Positions 19,532 through 29,559 of a stretch of DNA of 64,000 bases are shown here, one piece after another. Within the stretch, counting starts at the first letter, position 1; the number at the start of each line of letters is the position of its first letter. Under the pieces are notes generated by a model, which had not been told where the DNA came from, made no database searches, and worked only from the letters and a program-made list of their open reading frames with translations. The position numbers were made by a program, and so were the translations under genes. Location of the stretch: positions 1,612,001 through 1,676,000 of the forward strand of contig NZ_CALSFP010000001.1 in the NCBI RefSeq assembly GCF_943737015.1, given 5' to 3'. Origin of the DNA: Staphylococcus sp. Marseille-Q5304 (lineage in GTDB: Bacteria > Bacillota > Bacilli > Staphylococcales > Staphylococcaceae).

Positions 19532-20053
19532 ATGCACTCAAATATTCAAACTTTTATAACTGAAGATGACGATCAATACTTTGCAACTCAATATAAAACG
19601 ATACGTCAAGTTCTATTTAATTTACTTGATACGCCCGTGCAAACAACCTTTCACATAGGAGGTACAAAGCATTTTAATTACCCGACCGAACCCATCTTAG
19701 ATATATTAGTCGGTGTGAATAACCTGCACGATATAACTGCTTTAGACGAAAAACGCTTAAACTATGAAGGCTTTTACCGTTTACATCATCCTTATAAGAA
19801 GAAAGTGGTAATGGCAAAATTCAATAATTTAATTGATTTAAGACAAACTGTACGTTTACACATAATTCAAAAGGATTCACCGCTTTACAATGCATACCTA
19901 AATACTAATGAAGCACTATCAACAAAGCCCGAATTAGCAGAACAATTTGGACAACAAAAGCAACAAATCACACAACATGTGACGACGATACGTCCATATG
20001 AAAATCAAAAACAGCAACTATTTACCAAATTAGCCAAACGCTTAGGCACATAG
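19532..20053 (+). CDS. GrpB family (UPF0157) nucleotidyltransferase-like protein
   Basis: A 173-residue soluble protein with the GrpB fold of the DNA polymerase beta-like nucleotidyltransferase superfamily. The signature region reads HIGGTKHFNYPTEPILDILVGV, where family members usually have HIGSTAVPGLxAKPxIDI. The GS and KP residues are replaced, so catalytic activity is doubtful. The start ATG 19532 follows TAAGGAGACG. The biological role of GrpB proteins is not established; some are fused to CoaE. Confidence 0.75.
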   Translation: MHSNIQTFITEDDDQYFATQYKTIRQVLFNLLDTPVQTTFHIGGTKHFNYPTEPILDILVGVNNLHDITALDEKRLNYEGFYRLHHPYKKKVVMAKFNNLIDLRQTVRLHIIQKDSPLYNAYLNTNEALSTKPELAEQFGQQKQQITQHVTTIRPYENQKQQLFTKLAKRLGT

Positions 20054-20197
20054 TAGATAAGACATTTTCAAAATGTATTGACCTGTATTGGGTTTAAATG
20101 AATTTTTTATCGGTAATATAAACCATACTATTTAGCATATTTAATGAAACATTGCTATAATAAGACAACGAATTAAATATGAAAGGATGTTCTATAA

Positions 20198-21118
20198 TTG
20201 CATAAAGATACGATCTTAAAAGAACTCGAAGCAATTATCCCAAAAGAAATTATAAAAGTTGATGAACCATTAAAACGTTATACATATACAGAAACTGGTG
20301 GGAAAGCAGACTTTTATTTATCTCCCACACAACATGAACACGTTCAAGAAATTGTACATTTTGCGTATAAAAACGATTTACCGGTCACATATTTAGGCAA
20401 TGGTTCAAATATCATCATTAGAGAAGGCGGAATTAGAGGTATTGTTATCAGCTTATTATCACTTGATAAAATAGATGTATCAGATGATGCAATTATTTCA
20501 GGTAGCGGTGCAGCAATTATCGACGTTTCGCGCACTGCACGTGATAAAAGTTTAACTGGTCTGGAATTTGCTTGTGGTATTCCTGGCTCAGTCGGTGGTG
20601 CTGTCTTCATGAATGCAGGTGCATATGGCGGTGAAATCAAAGACTGTATCGATTATGCTCTTTGCGTGAACCATAAAGGTGAACTTATCACACTGACAAA
20701 TAATGAACTCGAGTTAGATTATCGTAGCAGTGTCGTTCAAAAAGATGATCTCGTTGTAGTTGAAGCTGCGTTTACGTTAGAACCGGGTAACCAAGAAGAA
20801 ATTCAATCAAAAATGGATGACCTCACTGAACGTAGAGAAAGTAAACAACCTTTAGAATACCCTTCTTGCGGAAGTGTGTTCCAAAGACCACCAGGCCACT
20901 TTGCTGGTAAATTAATTCAAGATTCCGATTTACAAGGTCATCGTATTGGTGGCGTAGAAGTCTCTAAGAAACATGCTGGATTTATGGTAAATGTAGACAA
21001 AGGAACTGCGACAAATTATGAAGATTTAATACATCACGTACAAAATGTCGTTAAAGAAAAATTTGACGTAGAGTTACATCCTGAAGTAAGAATCATTGGT
21101 CAGCACCCAGACGAATAA
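20198..21118 (+). CDS. murB: UDP-N-acetylenolpyruvoylglucosamine reductase
   Basis: Cytosolic FAD enzyme converting UDP-GlcNAc-enolpyruvate to UDP-MurNAc with NADPH, the second step of peptidoglycan precursor synthesis. The 306-residue length is normal for type IIb MurB. The FAD domain shows [17 protein letters not shown] and [21 protein letters not shown]; the C-terminal domain shows the proton-donor serine in [11 protein letters not shown] and the glutamate in LHPEVRIIG. The start is TTG 20198 with GAAAGGATG upstream; no ATG is available. Downstream gene begins 16 bases later. Confidence 0.96.
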   Translation: MHKDTILKELEAIIPKEIIKVDEPLKRYTYTETGGKADFYLSPTQHEHVQEIVHFAYKNDLPVTYLGNGSNIIIREGGIRGIVISLLSLDKIDVSDDAIISGSGAAIIDVSRTARDKSLTGLEFACGIPGSVGGAVFMNAGAYGGEIKDCIDYALCVNHKGELITLTNNELELDYRSSVVQKDDLVVVEAAFTLEPGNQEEIQSKMDDLTERRESKQPLEYPSCGSVFQRPPGHFAGKLIQDSDLQGHRIGGVEVSKKHAGFMVNVDKGTATNYEDLIHHVQNVVKEKFDVELHPEVRIIGQHPDE

Positions 21119-21134
21119 CTAGGAGCGAAACATT

Positions 21135-21449
21135 TTGATAAAAATTAATGGCCCAACAGTAGATAACGAAAGTCGATGTATTCATTACCAAACACCTTTA
21201 GATATCATTGCAATTAAATTTAAATGTTGTAATAAGTATTATCCTTGCTACAAATGTCATGAAGCTAATGAAGATCATGACATTAAACGTTGGAAACATG
21301 AGGAATATGATGAAAAAGCTGTCGTTTGTGGCGTATGTCAATATGAAATGACCATCAATGAATATATGATGGTAGAAGCATGTCCGAAATGTAATGGCCA
21401 TTTTAATAATCGTTGTAAATTTCACTATCATCATTATTTTTCAGTATAA
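21135..21449 (+). CDS. CHY zinc-finger protein
   Basis: A 104-residue protein full of metal-ligand cysteines and histidines: RCIHYQT, FKCCNKYYPCYKCHE, VVCGVCQYEM, ACPKCNGHFNNRCKFHYHHYF. This is the pattern of the CHY zinc finger found in small bacterial proteins and eukaryotic Pirh2. The start is TTG 21135 with AGGAGCG upstream. It lies 16 bases after murB and is probably co-transcribed. The function of the stand-alone bacterial form is not known to me. Confidence 0.8.
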   Translation: MIKINGPTVDNESRCIHYQTPLDIIAIKFKCCNKYYPCYKCHEANEDHDIKRWKHEEYDEKAVVCGVCQYEMTINEYMMVEACPKCNGHFNNRCKFHYHHYFSV

Positions 21450-21467
21450 TTCAAGTTATAAAATAAG

Positions 21468-21520
21468 AAGCGAGACAGAAATCTATTTGAAGTTAATAGA
21501 TTTCGAAGTCTCGCTTTTTT
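21468..21520. terminator. Bidirectional terminator, variant of the repeat-module hairpin 2
   Basis: AAGCGAGAC (21468-21476) pairs with GTCTCGCTT (21508-21516) and inner AGAAATCTAT pairs with ATAGATTTC, with Ts after and As before. The inner GACAGAAATC...GATTTCGAAGTC matches hairpin 2 of the module in inverted orientation, with the GGGAC arm changed to GAGAC and compensated on the other side. It separates convergent genes. Confidence 0.85.
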
Positions 21521-21842
21521 AATTTATTTGTTCATTTACATAGGATACAAATTTTTCTGCATCACCTTTTTTAATATCTTTCATAGGCATTGGTCCGATT
21601 TTAAATTTAAAGTGGATCACATTACCGTCGTAAGTAACTGATTCAATTTCATTGTAAGCAATACTTCGGTAGTAAAATTCTCCATTCATATCGACATTTA
21701 GAATCAACCTTTCGTTTGTCGCGATGAATGCACCTTCAAATTCCGTACTACCTTGAATTGAATATTCAATGGTACCGAGAACAGTTGGTCCTTTCTTTTC
21801 TGTTGGATATAAATCATTCGGATTGACATTATCCAAAACCAT
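21519..21842 (-). CDS. Small PH-domain-like protein
   Basis: A 107-residue soluble protein with alternating beta strands and one C-terminal helix (KGDAEKFVSYVNEQI), the layout of the bacterial pleckstrin-homology (YokE/bPH) families: GAFIATNERLILNVDMNG, YNEIESVTYDGNVIHFKF. It has no signal or membrane segment. The start ATG 21842 follows GGGAGGGG. Ligand and function are unknown; the fold call is from pattern only. Confidence 0.6.
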   Translation of the reverse strand: MVLDNVNPNDLYPTEKKGPTVLGTIEYSIQGSTEFEGAFIATNERLILNVDMNGEFYYRSIAYNEIESVTYDGNVIHFKFKIGPMPMKDIKKGDAEKFVSYVNEQIN

Positions 21843-21977
21843 AAATAAACCCCTCCCACGCTGTCTTTTTAACTATTATACATGTTGTAATACCATAAAT
21901 TAATTTAGTTGCTTAAATTTTTATATCTTCTAATCTTTCAGAAGTCTTCGCTTCGATAATGATTATGAGTATAAAAA

Positions 21978-22016
21978 TAGACCGAGAAGTCATATCGCTT
22001 CTCGGTCTAAAAAAAT
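21978..22016 (-). terminator. Terminator of the nrdIEF operon
   Basis: TAGACCGAGAAG (21978-21989) pairs with CTTCTCGGTCTA (21998-22009). A/T runs on both sides make it bidirectional; it lies just after the nrdF stop. Confidence 0.9.
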
Positions 22017-22023
22017 TATTAAC

Positions 22024-22995
22024 TTATTTATCATCAAATACGAAGTCTTCATCACGTAATGCTTCTACATTTAAAGCAAGTGTATAACCATCACCTTTAA
22101 CTGAGAAGAAATCATGGTTTTTCGTTGAAGTATCCAATGCGTTTTCAATGATTGGATTGAATTCTCTTTCTTCAAAGTAAGGTTCAAAGCCTAAATTAGA
22201 TAAAGCTTTGTTTCCGTTGTAACGAACATAGTTAAGTACATCGTTCGTTAACCCGATATCATCGTAAAGTGACTGTGTATATGAAACTTCATTTTTATAT
22301 AAATCATCTAATAATTTATACATTTCTTGATCTGCACGTTGCTTTTCACTTTCAGATAGCTCATTACGTAAACTTTGTGCATCCATACCTGTGAATACAC
22401 CGTGAATAGATTCGTCTAATAAAATCTTACGAATAATTTCACCAGAAGTTGTCATTTTACCTTGTCCAGCAAGGTACAGTGGATAATAGAAACCTGAATA
22501 GAATAAAAATGTTTCTAAAAACACACTTGAAACTCGAGCCATATATTGATCAAAGATTGAAGCTTCTTTTGACCATAATTTGTGATAGTTCTCGATAATT
22601 TTATCTGATTTATATTTTAAATGTGGCTCTTCAATTACCCATTTATCTAATAAATAGTTTGTTTCACTTGATGGTAATAATGTCGTGAATATATGAGAAT
22701 AACTTTTTGCATGAATTTGTTCCATCATAGCCATAAATGAATACACTGCTTTTTTACGTAAATCCGTAGTATGCAGCATGATAAGTGGCATACCATCATC
22801 TGCTTGGTGTGTATCTAAACCAGTTAAACCTGCTAATGCTTTTTTGAAAGCATTTTTCTCGGCATCGGATAATGTTTTCCAACTTGCGATATCTTTAGAT
22901 ACTTTAAACTCTGTTTCAACCCACATTTGTGATATATTTTGTCGCCAAAACATATTCGTCATATCTTCTTGCGTATTCCAATTGACTGCTTTCAT
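22024..22995 (-). CDS. nrdF: Class Ib ribonucleotide reductase, small subunit NrdF
   Basis: Provides the tyrosyl radical (dimanganese or diiron cofactor) for NrdE in deoxyribonucleotide synthesis. At 323 residues it is full length. Ferritin-like metal ligands lie in GLDTHQADD, MMEQIHAKSY and LLDESIHGVFTG; the C-terminal tail that docks with NrdE ends DEDFVFDDK. The start is ATG 22995 with AGGAGA upstream. It follows nrdE by 133 bases containing a hairpin. Confidence 0.97.
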   Translation of the reverse strand: MKAVNWNTQEDMTNMFWRQNISQMWVETEFKVSKDIASWKTLSDAEKNAFKKALAGLTGLDTHQADDGMPLIMLHTTDLRKKAVYSFMAMMEQIHAKSYSHIFTTLLPSSETNYLLDKWVIEEPHLKYKSDKIIENYHKLWSKEASIFDQYMARVSSVFLETFLFYSGFYYPLYLAGQGKMTTSGEIIRKILLDESIHGVFTGMDAQSLRNELSESEKQRADQEMYKLLDDLYKNEVSYTQSLYDDIGLTNDVLNYVRYNGNKALSNLGFEPYFEEREFNPIIENALDTSTKNHDFFSVKGDGYTLALNVEALRDEDFVFDDK

Positions 22996-23041
22996 GATTG
23001 AAAATGTCTCCTATTCGGTAAAATTTAGTTAACAATGATAG

Positions 23042-23095
23042 ATGAGGCAAGGCCTTAGCACCCAAGAAGCAGTGCATCATCAACCTTAACCTCAT
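23042..23095 (-). other. Intercistronic hairpin between nrdE and nrdF
   Basis: On the minus strand ATGAGGTTAAGG pairs with CCTTGCCTCAT with a small bulge and a loop of about 31 nt. There is no T-tract after it, so it looks like an mRNA-processing or stability element rather than a terminator. Confidence 0.45.
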
Positions 23096-23128
23096 TCAAA
23101 AAATCGTTTGGCTCACGGTCAATTTATA

Positions 23129-25234
23129 TTAAATTGCACAGCTTGTGCATTCTTCAACGCTTAATAATTTATTTCTAGTGTAATATAGAGATTTTAATCC
23201 TTTATGATGTGCGTAAACATATAATCTTGATAATTCACGAGTTGATATTTCTGAATTAACGTAAAGTATCGTTGAAATGCCTTGGTCCACATGTGTTTGA
23301 ATTGTTGAAATTAAATCAATCAATTTCATTTGATCAGTGTTGAATGCTGATTTGTAATACCACATTGTTTCTGGTGATAAGAATGGCATTGGATAGAATG
23401 TTTCAGCATTACCATAAGTACGACGTTCAATTTGGTCCACTATAGGCATTACTGAGCTTGTTGCATTTTGTACGTATGAAATACTTTGAGTTGGCGCAAT
23501 CGCTAAACGATATGCGTGGAATAGTCCATGTTCTTCAACCTTTTGTTGCAATGCTTTCCAATCTTCTGCTGTTGGGATATCTAAACCATCAAATAATCTA
23601 AGTACTTTTTCATATTGTGGTTCGAATGATTGAGAAGTATAGAACTCGAAATATTTACCGTTTGCATAGTCAGACTTTTCGAATCCTTTATATGTCTCTT
23701 TACGTGATTGAGCAATTTCCATAGAACGTTCTATTGAATAATAGTTCATCATCATGAAGAACGTATTTGCAAAATCTTTCGCTTCTTCTGATTCATAACC
23801 AATTTTATTTTTAGCTAAGTAACCGTGTAAGTTCATAACGCCTAAACCAACAGAATGTAACTCGCTATTTGCCTTTCTAACACCTGGCGCATTTTTAATA
23901 TCTGCATCATCACTTACTACAGTTAACGCATCCATACCCGTATGCACTGAATCTCTAAATTTACCAGATTCCATGACATTTACGATATTTAGTGACCCTA
24001 AATTACAAGAAATATCACGTTTGATTTCGTCTTCAGTACCATAGTCATTAATGATTGAAGTTTCTTGTAATTGGAAGATTTCAGTACATAAATTACTCAT
24101 TTTAATTTGACCAATATCTGAATTAGCATGAACTTTGTTCGCATTATCTTTAAACATTAAATATGGATACCCTGACTGTAATTGAGTTTGAGCAATCATA
24201 TTTAACATTTCACGTGCATCTTTTTTCTTCTTCTCGATATTAGGATTTGCGACAAGTTCGTCATAATATTCATCGATATTAATATCGTCTAAAGTCACGC
24301 CATATTCTTTATAGATTGTATGTGGTGCAAACATGTAAAAGTCTTTACCTTCTTTTGCTAAATCAAAGAATTTTGAAGGGACGATAAGACCAGTTGAAAT
24401 TGTAGATAAACGTAGATCTTCATCGGCGTTAACCTTTTTAGTATCTAAGAATTCTTCAACATCGAAGTGGAAGATATTTAAATAAACTGCCCCAGCACCT
24501 GGTCTTTGGCCTAGCTGGTCGGCATAACTGAAACCACCTTCAAGTGATTTAGCAACTGGTAATACGCCTTTTGCTACACCTTTTATACCTTTAATTGCTT
24601 CGCCACGTGCACGTAGCTTAGATAAGTTAATCGCAACACCGCCACCAATTTTACTTAATTGCTTAGCAGTCGCATCTATAAAGTTGATTGAGTTTAAACT
24701 ATCGTCAACTTCAAGTAAGAAACATGAGACAAGTTCGCCTCGGCGTGCACGACCTGCATTTAAAAACGTTGGTGTTGCAGGTTGATATCTTTGTTCAATC
24801 ATCGCTTTAATAAATTGTTTAGCAGTCGCTTTATGACCATTTGCTAAATATAGTGACACGATAACCACATGTTGATTGTAATCTTCTAATAGTTGTTTTT
24901 TATCATTCGTTTTTAACGCATAATCTTTGTAAAATTTGCTCGCTGCCATGTAACTTGCAAATTTAAAATCAATGTTTTTTGCAAAATCAGTAATTTCAAT
25001 AAGGTCTTCTTCTGAATATTTTTCGAACACATCGAAGTAGAAATTATTGTCCACTAAATAATGAAGACGCTCAATTTCAGAATCAAAGAAAATGGTCTTA
25101 TCTTTAATCTCTTCCATGTATACAGCTAGCGCTTCTTGATCTTTTTCTAAATCGAAAAAGCCATTCTCTTTACGCTTTGTGACTTCATTGTTCAACTCTA
25201 TATGATTGTATTGTTTCTCGTCCATAACCTTCAT
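23129..25234 (-). CDS. nrdE: Class Ib ribonucleotide reductase, large subunit NrdE
   Basis: Catalytic subunit reducing ribonucleoside diphosphates to deoxy forms in the cytosol. At 701 residues it is typical for NrdE and lacks the N-terminal ATP-cone of NrdA. Active-site motifs are present: [16 protein letters not shown] and the C-terminal redox pair in EECTSCAI. The start is ATG 25234 (AAGGTGGGG upstream) or Met 4 at 25225. It overlaps nrdI by 50 bases, which suggests translational coupling. Likely repressed by NrdR through boxes upstream of nrdI. Confidence 0.97.
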   Translation of the reverse strand: MKVMDEKQYNHIELNNEVTKRKENGFFDLEKDQEALAVYMEEIKDKTIFFDSEIERLHYLVDNNFYFDVFEKYSEEDLIEITDFAKNIDFKFASYMAASKFYKDYALKTNDKKQLLEDYNQHVVIVSLYLANGHKATAKQFIKAMIEQRYQPATPTFLNAGRARRGELVSCFLLEVDDSLNSINFIDATAKQLSKIGGGVAINLSKLRARGEAIKGIKGVAKGVLPVAKSLEGGFSYADQLGQRPGAGAVYLNIFHFDVEEFLDTKKVNADEDLRLSTISTGLIVPSKFFDLAKEGKDFYMFAPHTIYKEYGVTLDDINIDEYYDELVANPNIEKKKKDAREMLNMIAQTQLQSGYPYLMFKDNANKVHANSDIGQIKMSNLCTEIFQLQETSIINDYGTEDEIKRDISCNLGSLNIVNVMESGKFRDSVHTGMDALTVVSDDADIKNAPGVRKANSELHSVGLGVMNLHGYLAKNKIGYESEEAKDFANTFFMMMNYYSIERSMEIAQSRKETYKGFEKSDYANGKYFEFYTSQSFEPQYEKVLRLFDGLDIPTAEDWKALQQKVEEHGLFHAYRLAIAPTQSISYVQNATSSVMPIVDQIERRTYGNAETFYPMPFLSPETMWYYKSAFNTDQMKLIDLISTIQTHVDQGISTILYVNSEISTRELSRLYVYAHHKGLKSLYYTRNKLLSVEECTSCAI

Positions 25235-25595
25235 TTATGTGCCCCACCTTATCTTTAAATTCGCTAATATCTTCGTTAGTGCCTTGAACTTCAAATTTCA
25301 TTAATAATGGTACTTGAAAGTCTGCTGCAATAGTTCGGCCGGCTTTCGCAAAATTTTGTCCCCAATTGCGATTGCCACTCGCTGCCACAGCTCTTAACAA
25401 ATCATGATTTACATCTAAAAATGATTGTACGGGTGGCGGGATTTCACCGAATCCTATCGTACCAGTGACCAATATAAAAGGTTCCTTCACACGTTCAGTA
25501 CAATTCGCTTGCGTAATTTCTAAAGTGTCAGCTATCTCTGTTCGTTGAATAAATCTACGCACATTTCCTGAAAATGAGTAATACGCGACCTTCAT
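25185..25595 (-). CDS. nrdI: Flavodoxin-like NrdI
   Basis: FMN protein that supplies the oxidant for assembling the dimanganese-tyrosyl cofactor of NrdF. The 136-residue protein starts [16 protein letters not shown], the flavodoxin phosphate loop, and carries [17 protein letters not shown]. The start ATG 25595 follows AGTAGGTGG. It is the first gene of nrdI-nrdE-nrdF, with a leader of roughly 300 bases before it. Confidence 0.95.
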   Translation of the reverse strand: MKVAYYSFSGNVRRFIQRTEIADTLEITQANCTERVKEPFILVTGTIGFGEIPPPVQSFLDVNHDLLRAVAASGNRNWGQNFAKAGRTIAADFQVPLLMKFEVQGTNEDISEFKDKVGHINEGYGRETIQSYRVEQ

Positions 25596-25852
25596 TAGAC
25601 CACCTACTTCCTAAAATTGTCATGATCTTATTCCAAAATATCTATCGTTCAACTTTACGCAAAATCTAAAAATTACACATTGTGCTTAATTATATTAATT
25701 TACACAATATATAGAATTACCATAGATATGTATCAATGAAACAATCTCAAATTATATACCAATTTTCATTAAAATTGTCATATTTAAGCATCGTAATAGT
25801 GTCTTTTTAATTAAAATTTGATTTATTATAAATAAATTGACCACAAGCTAAA

Positions 25853-25900
25853 ACACAATATCTTGTGTTAAGTTTGGGTCATCAACACTATATTATGTGT
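25853..25900 (-). promoter_or_regulatory. Pair of NrdR boxes upstream of nrdIEF
   Basis: ACACAATATCTTGTGT (25853-25868) and ACACTATATTATGTGT (25885-25900) both fit the NrdR box consensus ACACwATATATwGTGT closely. They are 32 bases apart start to start, three helical turns, as expected for paired NrdR sites. A TATAAT on the minus strand at 25903-25908 lies immediately upstream, so bound NrdR would block transcription start. Weaker half-matches occur at 25674 and 25702. The rest of the 25.60-26.20 kb gap is AT-rich leader and promoter DNA with no gene. Confidence 0.8.
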
Positions 25901-26208
25901 TTCATTATACATAACTCTTTCTGAGAATTAAAGACATAAAATTGAACTGGTTTGAAAAGATATTTTTAAAAAATGGCACCGAACCACGTGAATAAGCCTT
26001 TTGAAAATTTTTTAAATTTTTATTCCCAACTTCAAGCTAAAATTCTTGCAATTTAAAAAACATTATCTTCTGTTATCAACGAACTGAAATAGAACATTTG
26101 TTCGCATTTCCATATTATACTACTTCTGAGTTTATTTCAAGGATATACATATTGTATTTCTATGTGCTACTATAGATACGTTAAATTTTAGAAATTGAGG
26201 CGATAGTT

Positions 26209-27075
26209 GTGAATCCTAAAGTAAAAGGAATTATCGCAATTTTAATTTCCGCGATCGGTTTTAGTTTTATGTCAGTATTTTTTAGACTAGCTGGAGATTT
26301 ACCCGTCTTTCAAAAATCGCTCGCACGAAATTTAGTTGCGATGTTTATACCGTTGTATTTCATATTCAAATATAAACAACCACTTTTCGGTAAGTTGAGT
26401 AGTCAACCTTTATTAATATCCAGATCTGCTTTAGGCCTCATTGGTGTATTATTAAATATTTACGCCATTGACCATATGATTTTAAGTGATGCAGATACAT
26501 TAATGAAGCTTAACCCATTTTGGACAATTTTACTTAGTTTACTCTTCTTAAATGAAAAAATTCGAAAATACCAACTTATAGCAATGATTGTAGCTATATT
26601 AGGTATGTTGTTCGTAGTGAAACCAGAGTTTTCTTCTGCTGTGATTCCAGCACTTGGAGGATTACTTTCAGGAATATTTGCTGCCGGAGCGTATACATGT
26701 GTTCGTGCGCTAAGTTCACGTGAGGCACCTTACACAATTGTCTTTTATTTCTCATTCTTTTCTATTATAGCATTGATTCCATTTACGATATTTACATTTG
26801 AACCAATGTCATGGATTCAAGTGTTATACCTTATTGGTGCAGGTTTATCTGCAGCAATCGGTCAAATTGGTATTACATTAGCATATAGCTTTGCACCTGC
26901 AAAAGATATATCCATCTTCACTTACGCTTCTATTATATTTACAGCAATATTTGGATTTATATTATTTAAAGAATCACCAGATTTATTTGCAATATTAGGC
27001 TATATTATCATTATTGGTTCAAGCTATTACATGTTTGAGAAAGCACGACGCCAATCTGCTACCACTGAAAAATAA
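26209..27075 (+). CDS. EamA/DMT family transporter
   Basis: A 288-residue inner-membrane protein with ten predicted helices in two five-helix EamA repeats (residues 5-140 and 145-280). The repeat motifs are visible: LKLNPFWTILLSLLFLNEKI and YASIIFTAIFGFILFKESPD. Members export amino acids or other metabolites, but substrate cannot be told from sequence. The start is GTG 26209 with TTGAGGCG upstream. queF follows 18 bases later, so the two are probably co-transcribed. Confidence 0.85.
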   Translation: MNPKVKGIIAILISAIGFSFMSVFFRLAGDLPVFQKSLARNLVAMFIPLYFIFKYKQPLFGKLSSQPLLISRSALGLIGVLLNIYAIDHMILSDADTLMKLNPFWTILLSLLFLNEKIRKYQLIAMIVAILGMLFVVKPEFSSAVIPALGGLLSGIFAAGAYTCVRALSSREAPYTIVFYFSFFSIIALIPFTIFTFEPMSWIQVLYLIGAGLSAAIGQIGITLAYSFAPAKDISIFTYASIIFTAIFGFILFKESPDLFAILGYIIIIGSSYYMFEKARRQSATTEK

Positions 27076-27093
27076 AGTTAAGGAGAGATTTCA

Positions 27094-27594
27094 ATGTCTG
27101 AAGGACGCAATAAAGAACAATTAGAAGATATTACACTATTAGGAAATCAAAATAATAAATATGAATTTGATTACACACCTGAAGTATTAGAATCATTCGA
27201 TAATAAACACCAAGGTCGTGACTATTTCGTCAAATTTAATTGCCCTGAATTTACATCATTATGCCCTATTACAGGTCAACCTGACTTTGCCACTATATAT
27301 ATTTCATACATTCCTCATATCAAAATGGTAGAATCAAAATCGTTAAAATTATATTTATTTAGTTTTAGAAATCATGGCGACTTCCATGAAGATTGTATGA
27401 ATATTATTATGAACGACCTAATTGATTTAATGGATCCCCACTACATTGAAGTCTGGGGGAAATTCACTCCACGTGGTGGCATTTCGATTGATCCTTACAC
27501 GAATTATGGACGCCCTAACACAAAATACGAAAAAATCGCAGAACATCGCTTAATGAACCATGACCTTTACCCAGAAAAAATTGATAATCGATAA
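27094..27594 (+). CDS. queF: NADPH-dependent 7-cyano-7-deazaguanine reductase
   Basis: Reduces preQ0 nitrile to preQ1 amine, the step that follows QueCDE on the way to queuosine in tRNA. The 166-residue length matches the short unimodular QueF. The catalytic cysteine and neighbours are in [16 protein letters not shown], and the QueF motif in [20 protein letters not shown] is intact. The start ATG 27094 follows AAGGAGAG. It lies 22 kb from queCDE and has no preQ1 riboswitch of its own that I can see. Confidence 0.95.
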   Translation: MSEGRNKEQLEDITLLGNQNNKYEFDYTPEVLESFDNKHQGRDYFVKFNCPEFTSLCPITGQPDFATIYISYIPHIKMVESKSLKLYLFSFRNHGDFHEDCMNIIMNDLIDLMDPHYIEVWGKFTPRGGISIDPYTNYGRPNTKYEKIAEHRLMNHDLYPEKIDNR

Positions 27595-27625
27595 TCACAT
27601 TTATCAATAATTTTACTCAGGGTAT

Positions 27626-27716
27626 GGGACAGAAATCGAATTTTCTAAAAGTGATATCGTAGTCCCTCTAATTGCCATTGAGGCTGAGACATTTATTTTT
27701 GTCTCGGTCTCTTTTA
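27626..27716 (+). terminator. Two-hairpin repeat module (inverted copy) after queF
   Basis: Hairpin GGGAC (27626-27630)/GTCCC (27662-27666) with inner AGAAATC, then hairpin GAGGCTGAGAC (27680-27690)/GTCTCGGTCTC (27701-27711) followed by TTTT. Relative to the copies at 3.6 and 29.4 kb the order is reversed. The second hairpin with its T-tract is the likely queF terminator. Confidence 0.75.
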
Positions 27717-27754
27717 ATTTATTTATTCTAATTTCTGCATAAAATTTCCACTTG

Positions 27755-27769
27755 TTTTTTCAGAATATT
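27755..27769 (+). promoter_or_regulatory. CodY-like box before the first dtpT gene
   Basis: TTTTTTCAGAATATT matches the CodY consensus AATTTTCWGAAAATT at 12 of 15 positions. It lies about 40 bases upstream of the gene start. Confidence 0.45.
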
Positions 27770-27807
27770 CAGTATAAAATTAATCAAACATACATTGGGG
27801 GGAGAAG

Positions 27808-29322
27808 ATGAAACAAGTCACATATACACATGAAGAAATAATGGAAAGTACGCCACGAAAAGGTTTTTTCGGTCATCCAAAGGGTCTGAGTACATTATTC
27901 GTAACTGAATTTTGGGAACGTTTTAGTTATTACGGGATGAAAGCCATCTTAATCTACTACTTATATTACAGTGTAGCTCAAGGTGGATTTGGATTGAGCG
28001 AAGGCGCTGCGATGCAAATTGTATCAATTTACGGTACTTTAATTTATATGTCTGGAATCATTGGTGGTTGGATTGCCGACCGAATTACCGGCACTCAAAA
28101 TGCAGTGTTTTATGGTGGATTTTTAATTATGTTAGGTCACATATTACTTTCATTACCTAACAATCTAACATTGGTCATGGTTGCTTTAGCAGTAATCATT
28201 GCCGGAACCGGCTTACTCAAACCGAACATTTCAACTACAGTTGGGGAACTATACGATCGCAATGACGTGAAACGAGACAGTGCTTTCACGATTTTTTATA
28301 TGGGAATTAACTTAGGTAGTTTACTCGCTCCACTTATTACTGGTTACCTTCAGACACGCATAAGCTTCCATGCTGGGTTCTTAGCTGCAGCTATCGGTAT
28401 GTTTTGTGGTCTCGTTGTTTATATTTTAAAGCGAAAAGTCAACCTTGGTCTTGCAGGACGCAATGTACCTAACCCACTGACAAAGCCAGAAATTAAAAAA
28501 TTGTCTGTCATCACAGTGGCTGTTGTAATTTTATTTTTACTCTATTTATTAATATTACATTTATTCAATGCATTAACTCTAAGCAATTTTAGTTTGCTTG
28601 TGACAATACTGGGAATCGTTCTACCGATTTACATTATCATCAACATGTTAGTGAGCAAAGATGTTAATAGAGAAGAACGTTCAAGAATTATCAGCTATAT
28701 ACCACTATATATTACATCTGTAGCTTTTTGGATGATTCAAGAGCAAGGGTCCACTGTTTTAGCAACCTTTGCAGATAAGAAAACGCAATTAGAAATGTCT
28801 AAATTAACGAATGGTGCAATTGACTTTTCAATACCTGCTTCATGGGCACAATCTTTAAATCCGATATTTATTGTCATACTCGCACCTGTTTTTGCAGCTT
28901 TATGGGTTAAATTAGGGAAGCATAATCCACCAACAGTACATAAATTTGCTTATGGTGTTATCACGGCTGGATTATCGTATTTAATTATGGTCATCCCATT
29001 ATTAAGTGGCGTCGAATTAGTTAACCCAATTTGGCTCGTTTTAAGTTTCTTATTAATCACTTTTGGTGAGTTATGTATTTCACCTGTGGGGCTTTCTACG
29101 ACAACGAAATTAGCACCCGTTACATTTACAGCTCGAATGATGAGCTTATGGATGTTAAGTAACGCTACAGCACAAGGTTTAAACGCACAACTTGTCGTCG
29201 TATATGAACACATGAAACAAGCAGATTACTTCTTATATTCAGGTTTATTTGCAGTCGCAATTGGTATCATATTATTAATCATTTCGCCAAAAGTAAAACG
29301 TGCGATGAAGGGTATTTATTAA
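27808..29322 (+). CDS. dtpT: Proton-dependent di/tripeptide transporter (POT family), copy 1
   Basis: A 504-residue major-facilitator protein with about 14 membrane helices that imports di- and tripeptides with protons. The POT signature EFWERFSYYGMKAIL (ExxERFxYYG) is at residues 31-45; GTGLLKPNISTTVG is the PTR2 signature 2. The start ATG 27808 follows GGGGGGAGAAG. It shares close similarity with the next gene, the product of a tandem duplication. A CodY-like box upstream suggests induction on amino-acid limitation. Confidence 0.9.
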   Translation: MKQVTYTHEEIMESTPRKGFFGHPKGLSTLFVTEFWERFSYYGMKAILIYYLYYSVAQGGFGLSEGAAMQIVSIYGTLIYMSGIIGGWIADRITGTQNAVFYGGFLIMLGHILLSLPNNLTLVMVALAVIIAGTGLLKPNISTTVGELYDRNDVKRDSAFTIFYMGINLGSLLAPLITGYLQTRISFHAGFLAAAIGMFCGLVVYILKRKVNLGLAGRNVPNPLTKPEIKKLSVITVAVVILFLLYLLILHLFNALTLSNFSLLVTILGIVLPIYIIINMLVSKDVNREERSRIISYIPLYITSVAFWMIQEQGSTVLATFADKKTQLEMSKLTNGAIDFSIPASWAQSLNPIFIVILAPVFAALWVKLGKHNPPTVHKFAYGVITAGLSYLIMVIPLLSGVELVNPIWLVLSFLLITFGELCISPVGLSTTTKLAPVTFTARMMSLWMLSNATAQGLNAQLVVVYEHMKQADYFLYSGLFAVAIGIILLIISPKVKRAMKGIY

Positions 29323-29340
29323 TTTTATAAAATAGTTTAA

Positions 29341-29435
29341 GAGGCTAGGACAAAAATAGATGTCTTAGCCTCTTTGTCTATTAATGGGACTACGACATCT
29401 CAATTAAAAGATTCGGTTTCTGTCCCACTCTCTTT
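29341..29435 (+). terminator. Two-hairpin repeat module between the two dtpT genes
   Basis: Hairpin 1 GAGGCTAGGACA (29341-29352)/TGTCTTAGCCTC (29361-29372); hairpin 2 ATGGGAC (29384-29390)/GTCCCACT (29422-29429) with the conserved GACTACGA core, then TCTCTTTTATTT. Same orientation as the 3.6 kb copy. It probably terminates copy 1 of dtpT. Confidence 0.75.
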
Positions 29436-29559
29436 TATTTCGTATCAAATTAGTGTAAATCGATTAAATATATAAACAGTTATTATATTTATTAACTAAT
29501 AACACACTTACTTTCTAAATAAATACAAGTCTGTTATGATAAAAACAATAATATAACAT

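Noticed and set aside
27595..29460. Repeated hairpins considered as CRISPR repeats or STAR elements
   Set aside because: Copies are dispersed, not regularly spaced with unique spacers, and lack the TGTTGGGGCCC-type STAR core.
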